A stretch of DNA of 64,000 nt, from contig CAVPRI010000002.1 of NCBI GenBank assembly GCA_963707835.1, positions 1,612,001-1,676,000 of the forward strand, read 5' to 3'. Within the stretch, counting starts at the first letter, position 1, and every line of letters begins with the position of its first letter. This DNA is from Bog-473 sp963707835. GTDB taxonomy: Bacteria; Actinomycetota; Acidimicrobiia; Acidimicrobiales; RAAP-2. Shown piece after piece: positions 15,915 through 25,406 of the stretch. Below the pieces are notes generated by a model. That model did no database searches, was not told where the DNA came from, and saw nothing but the letters and a program-made list of their open reading frames with translations. The position numbers and the translations under genes are program-made.

Positions 15915-16949
15915 GCGTGCTCTCCCTTCGCGGCGTCGCCCTCCGCGTCGCCTCCCGAGCGCTCACCGATCCAGAAGCACACGAGGACCAGCCCGCCGAC
16001 CCCGATGAGGAGGGCCACGAACCCCTCGGCCACCGGCCCCACCCCGCCGAGCGAGAAGCCGCCGGGGTTGGTCGGGTGCTGGAGGCGCCCGGTGACGTAA
16101 GAGACGATGTCGGCCACCTGCGCGTCGGTCAGGTTGCCCGAGAAGCGCGGCATGTTCGCCGGCCCGGTCCGGATCGCCTCGGCCACCTGCTGGGCGGTGA
16201 TGTTCTTGACGTTGAGCGAAGGGGCGTTGGTCCCGTAGGCCAGCGCATCACCGGTCCCCTCGATGGTGTGGCAGGCCGCGCAGTTGAGCGAGAAGAGGCT
16301 CTGCCCCACGGACTGGTTCGGCGCCCGCCGTGTGTGGCGTGGGCACCGCCGGCACCGACGGGTCGAGCGAGTTGACCCAGGCGGCCAGTTCGAGCGCCTG
16401 GAGCGGGGTGAGCCGGGTGGCGCGGCGCTCCGCCTCGACCGCCTTGACGTCGGCGGCGGGCATGCGGCCCGTGGAGACCCAGAAGTCGACGGTGGCGGCC
16501 CCCACGCCCTGCAGGTTGGGCCCGATGGAGGCCTGGCCCTCGGGGCCCACTCCGTTGGCCTGGTTGCCGTGGCAACTCGAGCAGGCCTGGGCGAAGAGCA
16601 AACGGCCGGCGTCGATGAACGACTGCGGGGGGTTGTCGTAGGTGATGTAGCGGCTGCCGTAGGAGATCAGGTGGCCGTTGAGGCAGAACCGCGAGCTGCT
16701 GAGGAACGGGTTGCCGGCGTTGGGGGTCGAGTGGGTCACGCCCTTGGTGTTGACCGTGCCGCACGAGCGGGTGGTCACATGGGTCGGGCTCACGATCACG
16801 CTGGACGCGTCCGAGTGCCCGCTCGCCCCGGCGTCGGGAACGAACATGGCCAACGACGCCACGGCCGCCACGGCCAGCAGGCCGCCCGGGACCAGGACCT
16901 TGGAGCGCAGCAACCGGCGCGAGCCGCGGAGACGGCGGTCAGTTCGCAT
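15911..16949 (-). CDS. qcrC: Cytochrome bc1 complex diheme cytochrome c subunit, frame broken once
   Basis: Membrane-anchored diheme cytochrome c that links the bc1 complex to the oxidase. The N-terminal part (ATG 16949) has a signal/anchor helix VPGGLLAVAAVASLAMFVP and the first heme site CSSCHGNQANGVGP. The second heme site CAACHTIEGTG and the C-terminal anchor helix VALLIGVGGLVLVCFWI are in another frame. The frames change near 16310-16330: the reading GAEPVRGAEPLL should continue as NQSVGQSLFSLNCAACH, which needs one base removed. The gene is normally essential for this respiratory branch, so I treat it as one gene with a probable sequence error. It starts 2 nt after the ctaE stop. Confidence 0.88.
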
Positions 16950-16951
16950 GG

Positions 16952-17554
16952 CTACTTGAGGAGGAACAGGCAACTGTAGAGACCCACCCAGACGATGTCG
17001 ACGAAGTGCCAGTAGTAGGAGACGCCCTGCACGGCCGAGAGCTCGCCGGGGTCACCGCCGATGTCGCCGCGGATGCGGCCCAGCAGGAAGATCATGGCGA
17101 TCAGGCCGATGAAGACGTGCAGGCCGTGCAGGCCCGACATGATGTAGAAGAGCGACCCGAACGAGTTCGTATACCACCGGGTCGGGCTGTAGAGCCACTC
17201 CCAGGCCTGGTTGCCCAGGAAGATCGTGCCCAGGACGATCGTCCAGATGATCCAGCGCCGGGCCGACTTCCGGCGGCGCCACTCGGCCTGGTACACGGCG
17301 TACTGCATGGTGAAGCTCGACGACACCAGGATCAAAGTGAAGATGCCGGCCCGTACCGTGTCCAGGCTGGTGCCCGCCGGCGGCCACGGCCCGATCGTGT
17401 TCGCCCTGATGGTGAAGAAGGCCGCGAAGAGCCCGCTGAAGAACATCAGCTCGGACCCGAGCCAGATCATGACGCCGATGGCGAGCATGGGCGGCCGGTC
17501 GTGGATGATCTTGCCCTGAGGTGCAGGGACCTCCGCCGAGACAGCCTGGGTCAC
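16952..17554 (-). CDS. ctaE: Cytochrome c oxidase subunit III
   Basis: Subunit III of the aa3 oxidase, a five-helix membrane protein of 200 residues that stabilises subunit I. It has the short actinobacterial form lacking the first two helices of the mitochondrial protein. Landmarks are IWLGSELMFFSGLFAAFF, the conserved Glu/His stretch SGLHGLHVFIGLI and the terminal YYWHFVDIVWVGLYSCLF. GTG 17554 is the first start in frame. It heads the ctaE-qcrCAB operon, an arrangement conserved in actinobacteria. The 97 bp upstream (17555-17651) should carry the promoter, though I cannot point to convincing -35/-10 boxes. Confidence 0.95.
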   Translation of the reverse strand: MTQAVSAEVPAPQGKIIHDRPPMLAIGVMIWLGSELMFFSGLFAAFFTIRANTIGPWPPAGTSLDTVRAGIFTLILVSSSFTMQYAVYQAEWRRRKSARRWIIWTIVLGTIFLGNQAWEWLYSPTRWYTNSFGSLFYIMSGLHGLHVFIGLIAMIFLLGRIRGDIGGDPGELSAVQGVSYYWHFVDIVWVGLYSCLFLLK

Positions 17555-17651
17555 AGCGCATTTTTAGCCGACCCGGATCGGGATGCGCCAACTAGGGCCC
17601 AACCGGGAGATCGGTTCGCCGACGACACGTGTGCTGCGGCGAATTCCCTGC

Positions 17652-20007
17652 TCAGGACAGCGCGACCGGGAGCGGATCGGCGTGGAGCACGGTGAGACGC
17701 CTGGTCGGACGCGTACACGCGACATAGAGCGTGCGCAGGCCGCGCGTCGTCGCCACCGGCGGACCCTCGTCAGCGGGCTCGTCGCCGACGGCGGCGATCC
17801 GCAAGGGTTCCACGACGATCACCGAGTCGAACTCCAACCCGTTCGTCTCGTCCGCCGGCAACACGACCAGGCCCGCGGCGAGCCCCTCGCCCGAAGGGTC
17901 GCGCGGGTCGACCGGATCGAGCCCGGCATCCCCGAGCGCGCGGGCCACCTCAGGGAGCAACACCCCCGGGGCCAGGACGGCGACCCGTCCGGGCGCCACC
18001 GCGGCCACCTCCTGGTGGGCCAGGCCGGCCAGGCGGGACCACAGCTCGGCGCGGCCCACACCGATGACCCTCGGGGGGTAGCCGGACTGGCGCACCGGCC
18101 TCGGCGGCGTGATGGCCGGCGCCGCCGCGGCCAGCACCCGGGACGCCAGCGCCACCACCTCGGCCGGAGTGCGGTAGCTGACCGTGAGCTCGACCAACCG
18201 CGGCGTGCGCTGGGGGCTGAGGTGTCGGACCACGTCGTCCCAGCTCGAGGGTGCCCACGGCCCGGTAGCCTGCGCGATGTCCCCCACCACGGTCATGGAC
18301 CCCGAGAGCGACCGACGGGCCAGCATGCGCAACTGCATGGGCGAGAGGTCCTGCACCTCGTCGACCACGATGTGGCCGAAGGTGCGGATCTCCTCGTCCA
18401 CCACCTGCGCCGCGCCGGGAGCGGGCACCGGTGACGCCGAGAGGCCCTGGGGCCAGAACCCGCCCTCGCCGGCGGCCCCCTCCTCGACCCTGGCCGTCCG
18501 GGGCCGGGCGGCGCGCGGCGCGGCCCGAGCAACGTGCGGGCCTCGTCGACCAGCGCGGCGTCGGCCAGCGTCCAGGGCACCACGTCGAGGGAGTCGCTGC
18601 GTGGCCGGTACAGGCTCTCGATCTCCGGCGCGTCGAGGATCCCACGCCCGGCCGCCGCCAGCAGCGGGCGGGCACCGTAGAGGTCGTGGAGGAACTCGTG
18701 GGGCGACAGACGTGGCCACATGCGGTCGAGCGCCTCGACCACCCCGGGGGCGCGCCGTAACCGCCGGGCCAGGTCGTCGCGCTCCTCCTGCTCGCCGAAG
18801 TCCTCGGTCCCTGGGGTGCGGCTGCTGCCGAAGCGGGCCCGGTAGTCGTCGGCCAGGACGCGCACCACCTGGGCCTCGACGAACCGGCGGCGGGCGTTGT
18901 GCGTCCCGGGGCGGCGTCGGGTCATGGCCACGATCTCCTCGGTGGTCCTGGCGCGAGCCGCAGCACGCCGGGACCGAAGGGGATCTCGGCGTCGTGCCGG
19001 AGCGGACGCTGGCGGGTGCGGGCGGCGCGGGCCAGCACCTTGACCATGCGCACGTCGCCCTTGAGCTTGGCGGCGGCGGGACCGTCGACGCCGCGCACGC
19101 GGACCTCGGGCACCAGACCGGCCACCGTGGACAGGCTCACGCCCGTCTCGCCGAGCGAGGGGAGCACCTGCTCGATGTAGCGCAGGAACAGCGGGTTGGG
19201 GCCGACGACGAGCACGCCCTGACGTTCGAGGGGGAAGCGGTGCGTGTAGAGGAGATAGGCGGCGCGGTGCAGCGCCACCGCCGTCTTGCCCGTGCCCGGT
19301 CCGCCCTGCACCACGAGGATGCCGGCCAGGGGCGAGCGGATGATCTCGTCCTGCTCGCGCTGGATGGTGGCCACGATGTCGCCCATGTGCCCGGTCCGGG
19401 CCTGCCCGAGCGCCGCGAGCAGCGCACCCGGGCCCCCCAGGAGCATGCCGTCGGCGAGGAGCCGCTCTCCGTCGGAACCGCCATCGCCGGCCGGGCCTTC
19501 GGCGTGGCCATCCGGGGCGGCCGACCCACTCGAAGGGTCCACGAAGTACTCGTCTTCGAGCCCGAGCACCTTGCGGCCGCGTACGGCCAGATGGCGCCGG
19601 CGGGCCAGGCCCTGCGGATCGAGGCCCGTGGCCCGGTAGAACGGCTCGGCCACCGGGGCACGCCAGTCCACCACGAGCGGCTCGTGGTCGGGGCCCGAGA
19701 CCCCGAGGCGACCGATGTGGAAGGACTCGCCCAGCGGGTGGCGCCGGCCGCCGTCCGTGTCCTCTTCCGCCAGCCGGTCGATGCGCCCGAAGTAGAGCGC
19801 CTGGTCGCCGATGTCGAGCTGCTCCAGGCGGGCCAGGCTGGTGCGGACCACGATGTCGCGCTCGGTCCGCGACTGGAACGTCCCGCCGCGCCCGAGGTCG
19901 AGCACTCCCTCGAGCATCTGGCGGGCCTCGCCGCGCATGGACTCCAACCCGTCGTAGGCACGGTCGAGGAACTCCTGCTCATCGCGGAGATCGGGATGTT
20001 CCGGCAC
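17652..20007 (-). CDS. HelD-like superfamily 1 helicase/ATPase, frame broken twice
   Basis: UvrD/Rep-related ATPase resembling HelD, the RNA polymerase-recycling factor of Gram-positive bacteria; about 785 residues if the frame is restored. The N-terminal arm contains YFGRIDRLAE and LVVDWRAPVAEPFYRAT, both HelD hallmarks. Walker A is VQGGPGTGKTAVALHRAAY near residue 232, Walker B is VVDEVQDLSPMQLRM, and the C-terminal lobe has NGLEFDSVIVVEP and LYVACTRPTRRL (motif VI). GTG 20007 follows AAGGGGAGC. Breaks lie near 18940-18955 (after FGPGVLRLAPG) and near 18498-18525 (after DEARTLLGPRR); each is repaired by one added base. HelR-type rifampicin protection is a possible role. It is probably intact in the organism. 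Confidence 0.85.
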
Positions 20008-20121
20008 CGCTCCCCTTCCATCCCCTCTCGCCCCGGGGGGAACGGTCAAGTCTAGACGCCGGCGCGAACCGGGGGAACCGGGGTGCGCGGGCCTACGATG
20101 ACCCCGACCGAAAGGACTGCG

Positions 20122-20445
20122 ATGCTCATTTCGACCATGAACGACGTGCCCGGCTACAAGGTCACCACGGTGCTGGGCGAGGTGTTCGGGCTCACGGTCC
20201 GCTCGCGCAACGTCGGCTCCCAGTTCGGCGCCGCGTTCAAGTCGCTGGCCGGCGGTGAGCTCAAGGGCATGACCAAGAACCTCCAGCTGAGCCGCCAGGA
20301 TGTCATCGACCGCATGGTCGTCGAAGCCGAGGCGCGCGGCGGCAACGCCGTACTGGCCATGCGGTTCGACACCTCGGAGATGGGCGGCAACTGGACCGAG
20401 ATCTGCGCCTACGGCACCGCGGTCGTCATCGAGCCGTTGGCGTGA
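20122..20445 (+). CDS. YbjQ-family (UPF0145) putative heavy-metal-binding protein
   Basis: Small soluble protein of 107 residues. The conserved core of the family is visible in GYKVTTVLGEVFGLTVRSRN near the N-terminus and in the C-terminal GGNAVLAMRFDTSEMG followed by EICAYGTAVVI. Members form pentamers and have been linked to metal binding, but their role is not established. ATG 20122 is chosen for the canonical start MLISTMNDVPGY and the GAAAGGA upstream. The stop overlaps the hemE start (GTGA), placing it in the same transcript as the late heme genes. Transcription diverges from the HelD-like gene across 114 bp. Confidence 0.88.
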   Translation: MLISTMNDVPGYKVTTVLGEVFGLTVRSRNVGSQFGAAFKSLAGGELKGMTKNLQLSRQDVIDRMVVEAEARGGNAVLAMRFDTSEMGGNWTEICAYGTAVVIEPLA

Positions 20446-21509
20446 CCCGAGCGGGAGCCTCCCGCACGGCCCGGCCGGACCTGGTGCTCGCCTGCCGGGG
20501 CGAGCCGGTGTCGCGCACCCCGGTGTGGTTCATGCGCCAGGCCGGTCGGTCGCTCCCCGAGTACCGGGCCGCACGCGGCGAGGGCTCGATCCTCGCCGCC
20601 ATCGGCGACCCCGAGCTGTCGGCCGAGCTCACCCTGCAGCCCGTGCGCCGCTACGGCGTCGACGCCGCCATCTTGTTCTCCGACATCGTGGTGCCGATCC
20701 ACGCCATCGGTTTCGGGGTCGACGTCGAGCCGGGACGAGGCCCCGTGGTGGCCGACGCCCTTCCGCGAGCGCGGCCGACCTCGAGCGGCTGCGTCCTTTC
20801 GAGCCCGAGGCCGACGCGCCCTACGTGACCGAGACGGTGCGCCTGGTGCGCCGGGAGCTCGAGGGCTCGGGCGTGCCGCTGATCGGCTTCGCCGGCGCGC
20901 CCTTCACCGTGGCCAGCTACCTCGTCGAGGGGGGCCCGTCGCGGACCTTCAGCCAAGGTCAAGGCGCTGATGCACGGCGATCCGGGGCTCTGGGCCTCGC
21001 TGATCGAGCGCCTGGCCGACATCGCCGTGGCCTCGCTGCGGTCCCAGGTCGCCGCCGGGGCCCAGGCCGTGCAGCTCTTCGACAGCTGGGCCGGGTCGTC
21101 TGGCGCCCGACGAGTACGCGCGCTTCGCCCTCCCCGCCGCCACGCGCGGTGCTCGCCGGCGTGCGCCGACCTCGGCGTGCCCGCCATCCTCTTCGGGGTC
21201 GGCACCGGCGAGCTGCTGGCCCTCATGGGCTCCGCCGGCGCCGACGTGGTCGGCGTCGACTGGCGGGTGCCGCTCGACGAGGCCCGGCGCCGGGTCGGCA
21301 CGGGTCACGCCCTCCAGGGCAACCTCGATCCCGCCCTGTGCCTGGCACCCTGGCCCGTGGTCGAGGACGCCACGCAGGCCGTGCTGGCCGCCGCGGCCGC
21401 CGCCGGTGGCGGCCACGTCTTCAACCTGGGCCACGGCGTCCTGCCCGAGACCGACCCGGGGGTGCTCGCCGCGGTGGTCGAGCTGGTGCACGCCGGGGGC
21501 GGGCCGGGC
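20442..21509 (+). CDS. hemE: Uroporphyrinogen decarboxylase, frame broken several times
   Basis: Converts uroporphyrinogen III to coproporphyrinogen III in the cytosol. The N-terminal signature PVWFMRQAGRSLPEYRA and the second family motif GFAGAPFTVASYLVEGG are both present, and the C-terminal part contains FGVGTGELLALM and HVFNLGHGVLPETDP. These pieces are in different frames. Breaks are near 20758-20780, near 20955-20965, and two or more lie within 21095-21170, where LAPDEYARFALPA and RAVLAGV are each out of frame. The length of about 356 residues is normal once restored. No stop separates it from hemH; an ATGA overlap at 21510 would be recovered by one more base change. I infer a functional gene with sequence errors rather than a decayed one. 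Confidence 0.85.
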
Positions 21510-22487
21510 ATGAGCGTCGGCGTCCTGGTCATGGCGCACGGCACGCCGCTCGACCGGGCCGGGATCGAGCCGTTCTACACGCGTATCCGCCGCGGGCGCC
21601 CGCCCGAGCCCGAGCAGCTGGCCGAGCTCGAGCGCCGCTACGAGGCCATCGGCGGCACCTCGCCGCTGGCCGAGCGGACCGCGGCACAGGTCGAGGGGAT
21701 TCGCCGCGCGCTCGAGGACGCGGCCCCGGGGCGCTACGTGGTGGCCTTCGGGGCCAAGCACACCGACCCGGCCATCGAGGACGCGGCCGCCGGACTCGTC
21801 GAGCGCTCCGTGGAGCGGGTGGTGGGGCTCGTGCTCACGCCACAGGGCTCCTCGATGGGCTCGCAGGAGTACCTCGAGCGCGCCGCCGCCGCACTGGCCG
21901 GGACGACGCGGCTCGTGCCGGTCGGCCCCTGGTACGCCGAGCCGGCGCTCGTCTCCCTCCTGGCCCGACGGGTGCGCGCCGAGCCGCGCCGGCATGCCCG
22001 GCCGCTGCCGGGTCGTGTTCACCGCGCACTCCCTGCCCGCCCGCATCACCGAGGCCGGGGACACCTACCCCGAGCAGGTGGCCGAGTCGGCGCGGCCTGG
22101 TGGCCGAGGCCGCGGGCCTCGAGAGATGGGAGGTGGCCTGGCAGAGCGCGGCCGCGCTCCCGGGAGCCCTGGCTCGGTCCCGACGTGCGCGACGTGGTGC
22201 GGGACCTGGCCCGGCGGGGCAAGGGGCCCGACCGGGTCGACGCGGTGGTGCTCTGCCCGGTCGGCTTCGTGGCCGACCACCTCGAAGTGCTCTACGACCT
22301 CGACGTCGAGGTGGCGGCGGTGGCGGCCGAGCACGGCCTGGCCTACGCACGGACGGCGTCGCTCAACGACGACCCCGCCTTCGTCGCCATGCTGGCCGGT
22401 CTGATCATGGCGGCCGACGCGGCCGAGGGGGTCCCGGACCGCGGAATGGCCGCGAGGACCGGGGAGAGAAGGACCGCCGAGCAGTGA
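21510..22487 (+). CDS. hemH: Ferrochelatase (probably coproporphyrin ferrochelatase), frame broken three times
   Basis: Inserts ferrous iron into the porphyrin; in actinobacteria the substrate is generally coproporphyrin III (CpfC activity). The start MSVGVLVMAHGTP, the segment RRYEAIGGTSPLAERT, VVFTAHSLPAR and the C-terminal CPVGFVADHLEVLYDLD are all classic ferrochelatase motifs, the last holding the catalytic Glu region. VVFTAHSLPAR and the following AAGLERWEVAWQS are out of frame relative to the ends; breaks lie near 21980-21995, 22088-22104 and 22146-22162. The restored length of about 326 residues is normal. It overlaps hemY by 4 nt (GTGA). ATG 21510 lies in frame with hemE without an intervening stop. 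Confidence 0.88.
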   Translation: MSVGVLVMAHGTPLDRAGIEPFYTRIRRGRPPEPEQLAELERRYEAIGGTSPLAERTAAQVEGIRRALEDAAPGRYVVAFGAKHTDPAIEDAAAGLVERSVERVVGLVLTPQGSSMGSQEYLERAAAALAGTTRLVPVGPWYAEPALVSLLARRVRAEPRRHARPLPGRVHRALPARPHHRGRGHLPRAGGRVGAAWWPRPRASRDGRWPGRARPRSREPWLGPDVRDVVRDLARRGKGPDRVDAVVLCPVGFVADHLEVLYDLDVEVAAVAAEHGLAYARTASLNDDPAFVAMLAGLIMAADAAEGVPDRGMAARTGERRTAEQ

Positions 22488-23902
22488 CGGCGGCCCCGAA
22501 CCGGACCGTGGTGGTCATCGGCGGCGGCATCAGTGGCCTGGCCGCGGCGTGGGAGCTCACCGGGGGCGCGGCGCAACGCGCCGACGCGCCACGGGTGGTC
22601 GTGCTCGAGGCCTCGGCAGGCCTCGGTGGACCACTTCGGAGCGCCCCCTTTGCCGGCCGCACGGTCGACCTGGGTCCCGACGGCTTCCTCGGCCGGCGCC
22701 CCGAGGCGGCCCAGCTCTGTCGCGAGGTGGGGCTCGGTGACGCGCTGGTGCCCATCGTGGCCAGCGGCGCCTCGGTGTGGGCGCGGGGCCGGCTGCGCCC
22801 GCTGCCCCAGGGCCACGCCCTGGGCATCCCGACCCGCTTCTGGCCCACGGCGCGCTCGGGCGTGCTCGGCCCGCGCGGCAACCTCGGCCTGGCCCGCGAC
22901 GCGCTGCTCCCCCGGCCCGACCTGCGCGGGCCGATGGGCGACCGCTCCGTCGGCCCCCTGGTGGCGCGCAAACTCGGTCGCCGGGTGGTCGACGCGTTGG
23001 TCGACCCCCTGTTCGGAGGGATCCACGCCGGGTCGGTCGACGACATGTCCGCGGCCGCCACCTTTCCGCCGCTGCTGGCCGCGGCCCAGCGTCGGGGCGG
23101 ACTCATGCGTGCCCTGCGGGCTGAGGTCCCGGCGCCCGACCCCGACGGACCCCCGCTCTTCTGGGCCCTGCGGGAGGGGATGGCCTCACTGGTCGAGGCG
23201 GTCGCCGCGGCGCTCGTGGCCCGCGGCGTCGTGCTCGAGCTGTCCACCCCAGTCGAGCGAATCGAGCAGACCGGGGGGCAGTGGACGGTGTGGAGCGGGG
23301 GTCGGGAGGTGAGGGCCGACAGTGTGGTGCTGGCCATCGCGGCGCCGGCCGCCGCCACCCTCCTGGCCCGGCACGACGAAGAGGCGGCTGCCCTGCTCAA
23401 CGCCATCGACTATGCCTCGGTGACCGTGGTGACCTTCCGGGTGGCCGCCGGCGATCTCCCCGAGACGCGGCACGGGACGGGGTTCGTGGTGCCGCGGCGC
23501 GGCACCGGACGCGACGACGACCCTTGGGCCGTCACCGCCTGCACCTACCTCGATCGCAAGTGGCCCCATCTGGCCCGCGAAGGCGAGGCACTGCTGCGGG
23601 CCTCGCTGGGGCGCATCGACGACCTGCGGCCCAGTGGGTGGGACGACGACCAGGCCGCGGCGCGGGCGTGGGACGAGCTCGGCACGCTCCTCGGTGTGAC
23701 CGGTGCGCCCATGGAGCAGGCCGTGACGCGCCACGCCGGGGCACTGCCCCAGTACCGGGTGCACCACCTGCTGCGCACGGCGGGCGTGGAGGCGGCGGTG
23801 GCCCGCCTCGGGGGCCTGGCCGTCGCCGGCTCGGCCTACCACGGGGTGGGCATCCCGGCCTGCGTGGCCAGTGGCCGGGCCGCCGCACGCGCCGTGGCGT
23901 GA
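22484..23902 (+). CDS. hemY: Protoporphyrinogen/coproporphyrinogen III oxidase (HemY type)
   Basis: FAD-dependent oxygen-using porphyrinogen oxidase, 472 residues. The FAD-binding motif VVVIGGGISGLAAAWEL is at residues about 9-25, followed by VVVLEAS. Substrate-domain hallmarks include DLGPDGFLGRRPEA, DPLFGGIHAGSVDDMS and the C-terminal AGSAYHGVGIPACVASGR (second FAD contact). In the coproporphyrin-dependent pathway this enzyme (CgoX) makes coproporphyrin III for the upstream ferrochelatase. The frame is intact. GTG 22484 overlaps hemH, and the stop overlaps the next gene (GTGA), so hemE-hemH-hemY-lnt form one coupled unit. Confidence 0.93.
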   Translation: MTAAPNRTVVVIGGGISGLAAAWELTGGAAQRADAPRVVVLEASAGLGGPLRSAPFAGRTVDLGPDGFLGRRPEAAQLCREVGLGDALVPIVASGASVWARGRLRPLPQGHALGIPTRFWPTARSGVLGPRGNLGLARDALLPRPDLRGPMGDRSVGPLVARKLGRRVVDALVDPLFGGIHAGSVDDMSAAATFPPLLAAAQRRGGLMRALRAEVPAPDPDGPPLFWALREGMASLVEAVAAALVARGVVLELSTPVERIEQTGGQWTVWSGGREVRADSVVLAIAAPAAATLLARHDEEAAALLNAIDYASVTVVTFRVAAGDLPETRHGTGFVVPRRGTGRDDDPWAVTACTYLDRKWPHLAREGEALLRASLGRIDDLRPSGWDDDQAAARAWDELGTLLGVTGAPMEQAVTRHAGALPQYRVHHLLRTAGVEAAVARLGGLAVAGSAYHGVGIPACVASGRAAARAVA

Positions 23903-25406
23903 GCCCGCCGACCGGCGCACGCCGGGGCCGCGTCACCGTGGTCTCGCTGGGCGCCGGGGTCCTCCTGGCCCTCTCCCTGCCCCCCTGGGGATGGTGGCCC
24001 CTGGGCGTGGTGGGCGCCGCCGTGCTGTACCGGCGGCTCGACGGTCTGCCCACACGGGCCCGGGCATGGGCCGGCTGGGTGGCCGGCCTCGGCTGCTTCG
24101 GCATCGGCCTGGCCTGGGCCCGCACCTTCAACTGGTACGGGACTGTGGTGCTGGTGGTGGTCGAGGCTGGCTTCATGGCCGCAGCCGCGGCCGCCACGCC
24201 GCCGCGGCGCGGGCGGGGCCCGGCGTTCGTGGGCGCGTTCACCGTGGCCGAGTGGGTGCGGATGACGTGGCCCTTCGGCGGCCTCCCCCTGGGCGGCGTC
24301 TTTCTCGGCCAGGCCCATGGCCCGCTGGTCCAGCTGGCCCGGCTGGGTGGGCCGCTCCTCATGACCTCCGGCGTCTGGGCGGGAGGGGTCGCCCTGGCCA
24401 CGCTGGCTGCCTGGGCCCGGTGCCGCGTCCGGGGTGTCGTCGCCTCCCCCTCGGCGGTGCCGGCGACGGTGGTGGCGCTCGGGGTGGTCCTCCTGGTCGC
24501 GGCCGGGTCCGCGGCGCCCGATGGCGGCGCACCTGTGCGCCAGATCCGGGTCGCCCTGGTCCAGGGGGGCGGGCCCCGGGGCCTGAGCAAGGAGGAGGTC
24601 GACCCGGTCACCGTATACGAGGCCCAGGTGGCGGCCACCCGGGCCGTGGTGGCGGAGGCCAGGGCTCGCCGGCACGGCCCCGACCTGGTGGTGTGGCCGG
24701 AGGACCGGTGGCCCTCGACGGTCCGTTGGCCGGCTCGCCAGAGGCGGCACAGCTGAGCCGGCTGGCCGCCGCGTTGGGTACCACCCTGGTGGTCGGGGTC
24801 ACCGAGCCGGCCACGCCCACCACGTTCCGCAACGAGATCGTGGTCTGGGGGCCCAACGGCCACGTGCTGGGGACCTTCGAGAAGGTGCACCGGGTGCCGT
24901 TCGGCGAGTACGTGCCCTGGCGCTCCCTGGTGGCGCACGTGGCCGATCTCTCGGGTGTGTCCACCGATGCCGTGCCGGGCCATGCCAGCGGTCTGGTGCG
25001 CACCCCGGCCGGGGCCCTGGGCCTGCTGGTCTCCTTCGAGGTGTTCGACGCCCGGCGCAGCGACGCCTCGGTGCAGGCCGGCGCCGAGTTGCTGGCCGTG
25101 CCCACCAACACCTCCTCGTACTCGACCGCGCAGGTCCCCGGACAGGAGCTGGCGGCCGCCGTGGTGCAGGCGGTGGAGACCGGCCGTGACCTGGTGCAGG
25201 CCTCCCCGACCGGCTACAGCGCGGTGGTCACCGAACGCGGCGTCGTCATCCTGCGCAGCGTGCTGGGGCGCCGCCAGGCCCTGTTCGCCACGGTGGCCCT
25301 CCGCCGTGGTGCGACCCCCTACGACCTTTGGGGCGACGTCCCGGTGCTCGTCCTGTCGGCCGCGGCGCTGGGCGGCGGCTGGATCCGCCAGCGGCGCTAC
25401 TCGTAG
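23899..25406 (+). CDS. lnt: Apolipoprotein N-acyltransferase-like protein, frame broken once; catalytic Cys replaced by Ser
   Basis: Membrane protein with a periplasmic nitrilase-like domain, about 502 residues. N-terminal helices cover LGAGVLLALSLPPWGWWPLG, the FNWYGT turn and AEWVRMTWPFGGLPLG, all typical of Lnt. The nitrilase domain has LVVWPED (catalytic Glu) and FEKVHRVPFGEYVPW (Lys and second Glu). The strand that should carry the catalytic Cys reads LLVSFEVFDARRSD, with Ser in its place. One frameshift lies near 24705-24715, after VVWPED, where a base is missing before VALDGPLAGSPE. It follows hemY by a GTGA overlap and converges with the HAD gene, overlapping its end by 10 nt. Whether it acylates lipoproteins is uncertain. 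Confidence 0.82.

Noticed and set aside
16248..16330. Programmed ribosomal frameshifting in qcrC
   Set aside because: No slippery heptamer or downstream structure is evident, and similar breaks occur in many unrelated genes here.
20300..23902. A 1200-codon plus-strand frame that could be read as one giant heme protein
   Set aside because: Only parts of hemE and hemH, plus all of hemY, are meaningful in this frame; the rest is noise between frame breaks. hemY has its own GTG start at 22484.
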